Shown in pieces: positions 1-4,712 of a stretch of DNA of 8,207 nt. The first letter of the stretch is position 1; each line of letters opens with the position of its first letter. The translations under genes were made by a program, and so were the position numbers. This DNA comes from Clostridia bacterium (GTDB taxonomy: Bacteria; Bacillota; Clostridia; Oscillospirales; Acutalibacteraceae), in contig JAFZOE010000165.1 in the NCBI GenBank assembly GCA_017552845.1, positions 1 through 8,207 of the forward strand. The letters run 5' to 3'. The notes under the pieces are model-generated. The model was not told the DNA's origin. It worked only from the letters and a program-made list of their open reading frames with translations, and ran no database searches.

Positions 1-110
1 GCGATCCCTTCAAGGATACAAGCGGCCCGTCAATCAATATTCTCATCAAGCTCCTCTCGATGGTTTCAATCGTATTCGCCGCACTCGTCATCAAATTCTC
101 AATTCTTTAA
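1..110 (+). CDS. hppA: Membrane-bound (Na+ or H+ translocating) pyrophosphatase, C-terminal end only
   Basis: Only the last 35 codons and a TAA stop (108-110) are present; the gene enters from the left edge with its frame starting at base 3. The visible peptide opens with DPFKDTSGPSINILIK and continues as a hydrophobic helix. This is the very conserved end of membrane pyrophosphatases, where GDP-x-KDT-x-GPS precedes the last transmembrane segment and contributes to the pyrophosphate/metal site. The family couples hydrolysis of PPi to pumping of Na+ or H+ across the cytoplasmic membrane. The residues that decide ion and K+ dependence lie outside the window, so pump type cannot be stated. The stop codon is part of the ribosome binding site of the next small gene, so the two are probably co-transcribed. 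Confidence 0.9.
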   Translation, partial: DPFKDTSGPSINILIKLLSMVSIVFAALVIKFSIL

Positions 111-118
111 GGTGAATT

Positions 119-304
119 ATGAGTAAGACAGATAAGGTCATTATGAACTCCGCAATGGGCGTCTCCGAAAAAGTGCTTGAACTCGAAAAAGAGTTTATCT
201 CACGCTCGGCGGATCTTAAAGAAAAGCTGATTGAAAACAATACCCTGCTGGCGGAGAACAACCGCCTGCTAGGCGAAATTCTCAGAAAGCTTGAGGATAA
301 ATAA
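119..304 (+). CDS. Small coiled-coil protein of unknown function, downstream of hppA
   Basis: This is a 61-residue soluble protein with no signal peptide or membrane segment. From about residue 17 to the end it is a charged amphipathic helix with Leu/Ile/Val spaced in heptads and Asn-rich stretches (ENNTLLAENNRLL at 39-51), typical of a short parallel coiled coil that would dimerise or trimerise. The start is supported by AAGGTG at 109-114, overlapping the hppA stop, with a 4-base gap to ATG. Only 8 bases separate the two genes, so translation is likely coupled to the pump. I do not recognise the family. The reverse-strand frame over the same bases (91-327) has no ribosome binding site and is taken as a shadow. 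A role tied to the pyrophosphatase is only inferred from position. Confidence 0.75.
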   Translation: MSKTDKVIMNSAMGVSEKVLELEKEFISRSADLKEKLIENNTLLAENNRLLGEILRKLEDK

Positions 305-312
305 AAACAGCT

Positions 313-345
313 AAAAGGACTGCTCACGCAGTCCTTTTCTGTATT
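313..345. terminator. Bidirectional Rho-independent terminator between convergent operons
   Basis: AAAAGGACTGC (313-323) pairs perfectly with GCAGTCCTTTT (328-338) around the 4-base loop TCAC. On the + strand the stem ends in TTTT and is followed by CTGTATT; on the - strand it also ends in TTTT and is followed by AGCTGTTTTTAT. It lies 8 bases after the coiled-coil gene and 20 bases past the stop of the convergent lipoprotein gene. One hairpin therefore probably ends both transcripts. Confidence 0.9.
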
Positions 346-358
346 ATAATTTATGCGT

Positions 359-1798
359 TTATGCGGTTTCCTGCTGATTTTCTGCAGGTGCGCCGGGCAT
401 CACTGGGTTTCCGCTCTCGTCGGTCGGAGGCTCGGGAGGCGTTTCGCCGTCACCCATTTGAGGCCTCTCCCCTCTTTCGGGGCGGGTCATTGTCTCGCCG
501 TTTTCGTTGGTAAAGTTTTTGAAATCGGGTCTTGTGAGAGTTTCGCCGTTTTCATCGGTCATCGGCTCTCTTTTCCCGAAACCTTCTTTGCCGCCGAACA
601 TTCCGCCGCCGAACTGATTGGTCATTTCGGTAACTTTCTCGCCGTTTACAGTTACTTCGCCGCCGTTGATTTTACCCTCGGTTTCATAATCAAACGGGAA
701 CTGAGCGGTTATATCGATTTTACCGCCGTTGATTGCGATACTGCCGTTTGAATCAATCGCGTCGGTATCGCCCTGACCCATGCTGATTGTGATTTCGCCG
801 CCGTTTATCTCGACTTTCGGATCATACTGATCGCTCTTTTGCGCGGCATTTATTCCGTCATCGGATGCGTTCAATGCAATCGTTCCGTCATTTATAATCA
901 CCTGAGTCGCTTCCAGACCTTCGTGCGCCTTTATGTCAAAGCTGCCGCCGTCTATTGTGAGGATTGTTACGGCGTGAATTCCGTCATCGCCGGAATCTAT
1001 GGTGAATTTGCCGCCGCTGATATAGATATATCCTTTTTCTTTATCTTCTTCCTCATCCGCGTGGAGGGCATCGTCGCCGGCTTTGATATTGAATTCGCCG
1101 CTGCAGATTCTGATTGAATTCTCGCCTTCGAGCGCTTTTTCGGTGCTTGTTATCTCATATTTGCCGCCTGTAATCTTCAGATCTTTTTTGCTGACTATCG
1201 CGTGCTTGTATCCCGCGTTGACGGTCAGCGATCCGTTTCCGTTGAGAGTAAGGTCACTGTCAGCAAAGATTACGCCATCAATGCTCTTTTCGCCGTCTGT
1301 CTGCTTGTATTCTGCGCCTGTGTCCGAAAGGGTATTCTCCGTGCCGTCGGCAAGAGTTATAAAAACTTTATCCGCCGATTTCACATATATCGCGGCGCCG
1401 GTCGAATTGGTTATTTCCGCTCCGCTGAGGACAAGCTGAACCTTATCGCTCTCGCCTGCGTCGACGGTGATTGAGCCGTCGGTGAGTTTTCCTGAGATTT
1501 CATATACGCCTTCGCCTGTAATTGTTACCGATGAGCCGTTGATTTTTACGGATGCATCATCGCTTGAGGCGCTGTCGCCGCTGAGGATGATGTTTTTCGC
1601 GTCCTTCTTTTCGTATGAAGGGTCAAGATCGCGCTCTGTGAAATATTCATTTGCCGAAGCGGCCGTTTCAGCCTGCGCGGAGGTTTCTGAAGATGTTGTT
1701 TTTTCCGCCGCTGAATCATTCTTTGCCAGAGAGCATCCCGCGAGGACCGATGCGAGCAGAATGACCGATATAATAATCGCAATTATCTTGGTTTTCAT
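359..1798 (-). CDS. Secreted beta-helix lipoprotein, Cthe_2159-type carbohydrate-binding domain
   Basis: A 479-residue protein. Residues 1-22 are a lipoprotein signal (positive KTK, hydrophobic core, lipobox LAGC with Cys22). A low-complexity Ser/Ala/Glu/Thr linker (about 23-50) follows, then a repetitive domain (about 68-390) of short beta strands with turns such as GGKFTI, GGSFDI, GGEITI and NGGKIDI. This is the signature of a right-handed parallel beta-helix of the DUF4353/Cthe_2159 family, whose characterised member binds acidic plant polysaccharide and calcium (recalled, not checked). Asp-rich turns GDDALHA (241-247), GDDGIHA (270-276) and SDDGINA (312-318) are possible Ca2+ ligands. The tail (about 395-479) is Gly-, then Pro/Glu-rich and probably disordered. 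I chose ATG at 1796-1798 because AAGGAG lies 7 bases upstream; the in-frame ATG at 1816 overlaps that site. It is last in the VTC-DUF4956 operon. The ligand is unknown. Confidence 0.85.
   Translation of the reverse strand: MKTKIIAIIISVILLASVLAGCSLAKNDSAAEKTTSSETSAQAETAASANEYFTERDLDPSYEKKDAKNIILSGDSASSDDASVKINGSSVTITGEGVYEISGKLTDGSITVDAGESDKVQLVLSGAEITNSTGAAIYVKSADKVFITLADGTENTLSDTGAEYKQTDGEKSIDGVIFADSDLTLNGNGSLTVNAGYKHAIVSKKDLKITGGKYEITSTEKALEGENSIRICSGEFNIKAGDDALHADEEEDKEKGYIYISGGKFTIDSGDDGIHAVTILTIDGGSFDIKAHEGLEATQVIINDGTIALNASDDGINAAQKSDQYDPKVEINGGEITISMGQGDTDAIDSNGSIAINGGKIDITAQFPFDYETEGKINGGEVTVNGEKVTEMTNQFGGGMFGGKEGFGKREPMTDENGETLTRPDFKNFTNENGETMTRPERGERPQMGDGETPPEPPTDESGNPVMPGAPAENQQETA
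479..553 (-). repeat. Repeated ENGET(L/M)TRP motif in the lipoprotein tail
   Basis: Residues 416-424 (ENGETLTRP, bases 527-553) and 432-440 (ENGETMTRP, bases 479-505) are near-identical copies 16 residues apart. A looser copy, ESGNPVMPG, is at 461-469. The copies lie in the Pro/Glu/Gly-rich C-terminal tail, outside the beta-helix. They look like an internal duplication in a disordered tail; I know of no function for them. Confidence 0.7.
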
Positions 1799-1805
1799 AA
1801 TCTTT

Positions 1806-1811
1806 CTCCTT
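1806..1811 (-). promoter_or_regulatory. Ribosome binding site deciding the lipoprotein start
   Basis: AAGGAG on the - strand, 7 bases before ATG at 1796-1798. It overlaps codons of the longer frame starting at 1816, which makes that upstream ATG unlikely as a start. The chosen start also gives a compact lipoprotein signal beginning MKTKII. Confidence 0.8.
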
Positions 1812-1839
1812 ATCATTATATAATAGTTTTCAATATGTT

Positions 1840-2517
1840 TTACAGCTCGCCTTCGCCGCCCGAAGGATAGCCGCAGCTGATTTCGAGGTTTCCGTTCTGC
1901 TCTCTGAGAGAGTCGATGAATTTCTTGAGCGAAGCGCCCTGTCTCATTCTTATTCTGTAGGTGATTTTATAGAGAGTTCCCATATTCGTGGTTTTGACAT
2001 CGGTCATCTCGTGGGAATCTGTATATTCGCCGAGGACATTTTCAAATACGCCTTCAAATTCCAGATTCTCGGGCACTGTTATCTTGAGAATTCTGAATCC
2101 CTCCTCTTTTTTATCGAGGAATCTGCTCATAAGAAGCAGGATGGCGGATATGACAACGGCGAATATTGCCGCTATGCCGATATATCCCATACCGGTTGCG
2201 AGGCCTACCGCCATGGCGAGAAATACCGCTGTTATCTCCTGAGCTTTACCCGCGGCGGAGCGGAATCTGACTAAACTGAATGCACCCGCCACGGCGACTC
2301 CCGCGCCGATATTTCCGTTTACAAGCAATATCACAAGCTGGACTATCGCGGGTATCAGAGCAAGGGTTACCGCAAAGCTCTTGGTGGTTTTAATCTGCCT
2401 TGTGTAAAAGAAAGCTATGACTGCGCCAAGCAGCAGCGAAACTGCCGTTACCAGTAAAAATGTTATTCCCGTAAAAGTTCCGTTTTCGAGCACCGTTCCC
2501 AAAATATTATCAAGCAT
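1840..2517 (-). CDS. DUF4956 family membrane protein
   Basis: A 225-residue protein with an N-terminal membrane half and a soluble C-terminal half. Hydrophobic segments are at about 17-38, 48-67, 95-110 and 112-132. Between the second and third lies the family's conserved GAFSLVRFRSAAGKAQEI (78-95), a Gly-rich stretch running into a basic loop. Residues 138-225 form a ferredoxin-like alpha/beta domain, probably cytoplasmic, with a basic segment YRIRMRQG (187-194). The start is fixed by AAGGAG at 2527-2532, 9 bases upstream and inside the VTC gene; the two ORFs overlap by 8 bases, implying translational coupling. The lipoprotein gene follows after 41 bases. No biochemical role is established for the family as far as I know. 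Its recurrent pairing with VTC-domain genes suggests it is the membrane partner of that enzyme (inference). Confidence 0.85.
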   Translation of the reverse strand: MLDNILGTVLENGTFTGITFLLVTAVSLLLGAVIAFFYTRQIKTTKSFAVTLALIPAIVQLVILLVNGNIGAGVAVAGAFSLVRFRSAAGKAQEITAVFLAMAVGLATGMGYIGIAAIFAVVISAILLLMSRFLDKKEEGFRILKITVPENLEFEGVFENVLGEYTDSHEMTDVKTTNMGTLYKITYRIRMRQGASLKKFIDSLREQNGNLEISCGYPSGGEGEL

Positions 2518-3271
2518 ATCTGAATACTCCTTCCTTTGTTAAAACCGGTGTGATTATTTTTGTGTTTTCTTTCAAAGATTGTTTTTCTGCGGTAAACTCC
2601 GTGTAAGCTCTGCCGTATTTTGAAAAGCTTGACGGATATATTTCATTTGCCGAGAGCAGGCGGACTATTTCAAGCGGAACGGCTCCCGAAACTTTAAGCT
2701 CCATCAGATGCTCGCCCTCAGCGAGAATCTCCCTTCCGCCTTCGCCGTAAGATAAATCGAGGCAGGTGGTGCGGTAGCGGATATTGTCATCAAAGGTTAT
2801 CCTCAGATCGGGATCCTTATCTCCGGTCAGCGCGATTCTGTCATAGCTTATCACCGCTGTGGGAGCAAGATTTTCCCAGACTTTCATGAGATAATCGATT
2901 TCATTTGAAATCTGGTTTCTTTCGGCGGGTTCATCTCTGCCGGCGAGATATCCGAGAGCCTGCGAATAAGGCATCGCGATTCTTCTTTTATAGACCGTGC
3001 CTTTGTATTTTTTCTTTATCTCGGCAAACGCCGTCGTGCCGGCTGACGGAACGCCGTAGGTTCTGAGCCTGAGTTTCTCTTTATACATCGGCTTTTCGAG
3101 CGAAGCTCTTATCATTCTGAAATCGGGTGTGTCATAATATATATTCATTATCTTGCTTTTTCCGTATTCATCAATATGAGCTATGCCCTGAAGAGATGAG
3201 AGAAACGAATCATACTGCGAAGCCGAGAGCCTATATTTTATCTCGGTTCTTGCAAAGCTTGTTTTGAACAT
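2510..3271 (-). CDS. VTC-domain polyphosphate polymerase-like protein
   Basis: A 253-residue soluble protein that spans essentially one VTC catalytic domain, an antiparallel beta tunnel lined with basic residues. Landmarks in order: EIKYRL (10-15), IYYDT (44-48), KLRLR (66-70), EIKKK (84-88), YKRR (94-97), SYDR (142-145), LRITFDDNIRYR (156-167), MELKV (190-194) and FSKYGRAY (216-223). The paired acidic residues (E10, E84, E191) and the Lys/Arg clusters match the metal- and phosphate-binding pattern of triphosphate tunnel enzymes. In yeast, the Vtc4 domain makes polyphosphate from ATP. Here the membrane part is absent and is probably supplied by the overlapping DUF4956 gene. ATG at 3269-3271 is preferred over GTG at 3280 because of ribosome binding site spacing. 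The product of this bacterial clade is not established; polyphosphate is inferred from the family. Confidence 0.85.
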   Translation of the reverse strand: MFKTSFARTEIKYRLSASQYDSFLSSLQGIAHIDEYGKSKIMNIYYDTPDFRMIRASLEKPMYKEKLRLRTYGVPSAGTTAFAEIKKKYKGTVYKRRIAMPYSQALGYLAGRDEPAERNQISNEIDYLMKVWENLAPTAVISYDRIALTGDKDPDLRITFDDNIRYRTTCLDLSYGEGGREILAEGEHLMELKVSGAVPLEIVRLLSANEIYPSSFSKYGRAYTEFTAEKQSLKENTKIITPVLTKEGVFRYA

Positions 3272-3279
3272 TTCAATCA

Positions 3280-3285
3280 CTTCCT
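3280..3285 (-). promoter_or_regulatory. Ribosome binding site deciding the VTC protein start
   Basis: AGGAAG on the - strand, 8 bases before ATG at 3269-3271. An in-frame GTG at 3278-3280 would overlap this site and leave no spacer, so the ATG start (MFKTSFARTE) is preferred. Confidence 0.75.
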
Positions 3286-3311
3286 ATGTGTTTCTTTGAC
3301 TGCATAATAAC

Positions 3312-3340
3312 CCGCTTAACTTAAATGTAGCTTAAAGCGG
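3312..3340. repeat. Inverted repeat around the -10 region of the VTC operon promoter
   Basis: CCGCTTAA (3312-3319) and TTAAAGCGG (3332-3340) are inverted copies with one extra A and a 12-base centre. The centre contains the proposed -10 box (3324-3329) of the leftward promoter. As the predicted start (about 3317) lies inside the left arm, the repeat would act as DNA, for example as an operator, and not as an RNA hairpin of that transcript. No matching regulator is in the window. Confidence 0.45.
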
Positions 3341-3352
3341 AGAATTTTTCAA
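3324..3352 (-). promoter_or_regulatory. Candidate sigma-70-type promoter of the VTC-DUF4956-lipoprotein operon
   Basis: On the - strand: TTGAAA (-35, bases 3347-3352), a 17-base spacer and TACATT (-10, bases 3324-3329). The match is 5/6 and 4/6 with ideal spacing. Transcription would start near 3317 and give an untranslated leader of about 45 bases. A TTATTAT further downstream is AT-rich but lacks a -35 at proper distance. Confidence 0.45.
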
Positions 3353-3373
3353 AAAGTTTCGTGCAAAAAAATA

Positions 3374-3402
3374 TTGACATCAACGCAATAAAGTGATAGA
3401 GT
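3374..3402 (+). promoter_or_regulatory. Promoter of the aromatic amino acid operon
   Basis: A perfect -35 TTGACA (3374-3379), a 17-base spacer and -10 TAGAGT (3397-3402), preceded by TG at 3394-3395 as an extended -10 (TGnTAGAGT). An A-rich run (3365-3371) lies just upstream of the -35. Transcription is predicted to start near 3409, about 23 bases before the leader ORF. This places the whole attenuator in the transcript. Confidence 0.75.
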
Positions 3403-3431
3403 TATTAACAAGATTAACGGAAGGAGTTCCC

Positions 3432-3515
3432 ATGATGACAGTTTCGAGAAACGGGAATTCATATTCATACGCTTACGTTCGCTTTTTTGCGGGCTTTTAT
3501 TTCCGCACCCAATAA
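3432..3515 (+). CDS. Phe/Tyr-rich leader peptide of the aromatic operon attenuator
   Basis: A 27-codon ORF starting MMTVSRNGNS and ending RTQ. Residues 11-24 read YSYAYVRFFAGFYF: Tyr at 11, 13, 15 and 23, Phe at 18, 19, 22 and 24, and no Trp anywhere. A strong ribosome binding site GGAAGGAG (3419-3426) lies 5 bases before the first ATG and 8 before the second, so either Met may be used. The ORF sits between a good promoter and a terminator-like hairpin, 96 bases before pheA. It overlaps base-pairing segment 1 of the attenuator (3471-3478, codons 14 to 16). Its role is therefore regulatory: ribosome stalling at Tyr or Phe codons reports shortage of the charged tRNAs. The peptide itself probably has no function. 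The logic is that of the enteric pheA and trp leaders, but the sequence is unlike those I recall. Confidence 0.88.
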   Translation: MMTVSRNGNSYSYAYVRFFAGFYFRTQ

Positions 3516-3595
3516 GGATACTTTTTAAACCGACGTAAGCAGATTAGTATAAGACCTAAAGCGGTTCTGTTTCGTGCGGAGCCGCTTATTTTATT
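3471..3595 (+). promoter_or_regulatory. Translation-coupled transcription attenuator with three alternative pairings
   Basis: Pairing 1:2 is GCTTACGT (3471-3478, inside the Tyr codons) with ACGTAAGC (3533-3540), a perfect 8 bp. Pairing 2:3, the antiterminator, is 3530-3543 (CCGACGTAAGCAGA) with 3566-3579 (TCTGTTTCGTGCGG): 13 bp including one G-U, with single-base bulges at 3536 and 3576. Pairing 3:4 is the terminator, 3559-3570 with 3576-3587. 1:2 and 2:3 share segment 2; 2:3 and 3:4 share segment 3, so they exclude each other. A ribosome stalled at Phe18-Phe24 or Tyr15 would cover segment 1, free segment 2, form the antiterminator and let transcription reach pheA. Completed translation lets 1:2 form and the terminator fold. 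A minor hairpin TGCGG/CCGCA (3488-3492/3503-3507) lies within the leader ORF. Confidence 0.8.
3559..3595 (+). terminator. Attenuator terminator ahead of pheA
   Basis: AAGCGGTTCTGT (3559-3570) pairs with GCGGAGCCGCTT (3576-3587) as a 12-bp stem with three G-U pairs and a 5-base loop TTCGT. It is followed by ATTTTATT (3588-3595). The U-run is interrupted by A, fitting a conditional terminator. It ends directly before the pheA ribosome binding site (3596-3606). Confidence 0.8.
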
Positions 3596-3611
3596 AAGGG
3601 AAGGTGTTTCT

Positions 3612-4712
3612 ATGAATCCCGATATCAGCAGGGCAAGAGAAGAAATCGCGCAGGCCGACAAAAAGATTGCCGAATACTTTGAAAAGAGAATGAACGCCGC
3701 GGCTGAGGTTGCCGCATATAAAAAAGAATACGGACTGCCTATTGAGGATAAAGCGCAGGAGCCAGCGGTAATTGAGAGAAACTTGGGATATATAGATAAT
3801 AATGAAATAAAAGACTATTATCTAACCTTATGTGAAACTCTTATGGACCTGAGCAAAAAATATCAGTTCCGCCTCAATGAGGGCACGAAGGTAGCCTATA
3901 ACGGTTCAGTCGGTGCATTCGCCTATATTGCGGCCACTAAAATTTTCCCGGGCGCTCTGCCCGTGCCATACGGCTCATTCGAAAAGGCATACAACTCAGT
4001 CTGCGAAAAGGAATGCGACCTTGTTATCCTCCCTGTTGAAAACAGCTACGCGGGCGAAGTAGGCAAAGTTACGGATCTTATGTTTTCGGGCCCGCTCTAT
4101 GTAAACGGAGTCTATTCCCTGCCGGTGAGCCATAATCTTATCGGCACACAGGGCGCATCAATAGACAAAATCGAGGCGGTAATCAGCCATCCCCAGGCTC
4201 TGGCTCAGTGTGAAAAATTCATAAAGGCACACGGCTGGAAAACAATTGAAGCTCCGAGCACGGCGGGCGCAGTCCAGACTGTATCGGCCAACGGCGATCC
4301 CACCCTCGCGGCAATAGGCAGCATTGAATCCGCAGAGATAAATTCGCTCGATATTCTCGCTTATGATATAAATGAGAGCAAGGACAATACGACAAAATTT
4401 GCGGTATTCTCAAGATCTTACATTCCCGAGATTCCTCTCAAAAAAAGCGCGGAATTCATTATGATGTTTACTGTCAACGATGAGGCAGGCGCTCTTGTCA
4501 AGGCACTGAGCGTTATAGGCAAATACGGATTCAATATGAAGGCTCTGCGTTCTAGACCGGTCAGAGAAAAGGCCTGGCAGTATTACTTCTATACAGAAAT
4601 TGAGGGCGACGACAGTTCCGAGCAGGCAAAAGCTATGATTGCAGAACTGACCGCCCAATGCGAAACCATCCGTATAATCGGGCATTTCAACGAAAGCGGT
4701 GCAGGCGAATGA
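3612..4712 (+). CDS. pheA: Bifunctional chorismate mutase / prephenate dehydratase
   Basis: A 366-residue cytoplasmic enzyme converting chorismate to prephenate and then to phenylpyruvate, the Phe branch. Residues 1-88 form an AroQ-type chorismate mutase helix bundle; against the E. coli domain, R9, R26, K37, D46, E50, S81 and Q85 occupy active-site positions, but the usual Arg is Gln49. Residues 92-268 are the dehydratase: VAYNGSVGAFAYIAA (94-108), PVENSYAGEV (141-150), SHPQALAQC (192-200) and the catalytic TTKF (260-263; normally TRF). Residues 280-358 are an ACT domain with GALVKAL (293-299) and RSRP (313-316; normally ESRP), which in the family binds Phe for feedback inhibition. The ribosome binding site GGGAAGGTG (3598-3606) is 5 bases from ATG. 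First structural gene behind the Phe/Tyr attenuator; its TGA overlaps the aroB start as ATGA. Confidence 0.93.
   Translation: MNPDISRAREEIAQADKKIAEYFEKRMNAAAEVAAYKKEYGLPIEDKAQEPAVIERNLGYIDNNEIKDYYLTLCETLMDLSKKYQFRLNEGTKVAYNGSVGAFAYIAATKIFPGALPVPYGSFEKAYNSVCEKECDLVILPVENSYAGEVGKVTDLMFSGPLYVNGVYSLPVSHNLIGTQGASIDKIEAVISHPQALAQCEKFIKAHGWKTIEAPSTAGAVQTVSANGDPTLAAIGSIESAEINSLDILAYDINESKDNTTKFAVFSRSYIPEIPLKKSAEFIMMFTVNDEAGALVKALSVIGKYGFNMKALRSRPVREKAWQYYFYTEIEGDDSSEQAKAMIAELTAQCETIRIIGHFNESGAGE

Noticed and set aside
479..1100. Frequent GCCGCCG strings as a DNA repeat or array
   Set aside because: They are the reverse complement of recurrent Gly-Gly codons at beta-helix turns, irregularly spaced and explained by the protein.
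1799..1816. Six-codon N-terminal extension of the lipoprotein from ATG 1816
   Set aside because: It overlaps the AAGGAG ribosome binding site serving ATG 1796-1798 and would lengthen an already complete lipoprotein signal.
353..1823. Several open frames on the + strand opposite the lipoprotein gene
   Set aside because: They mirror the Gly/Asp-rich repeat codons of the lipoprotein, lack ribosome binding sites and match no recognisable protein; they are antisense shadows.
3312..3349. Inverted repeat followed by a T-run read as a + strand terminator
   Set aside because: No + strand gene ends upstream (the VTC gene runs the other way), the T-run begins 5 bases after the stem, and the position around the leftward -10 box fits an operator better.
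3409..3611. T-box riboswitch or TRAP-type control of the aromatic operon
   Set aside because: No T-box AGGGTGGNACCGCG-like antiterminator sequence and no repeated GAG/UAG triplets are visible, while a coding leader with aromatic codons and three alternative pairings explains the region.
4658..4708. Upstream ATG in frame with aroB
   Set aside because: It lies inside pheA, encodes residues without family similarity, and the ATGA junction at 4709 is the expected coupled start.
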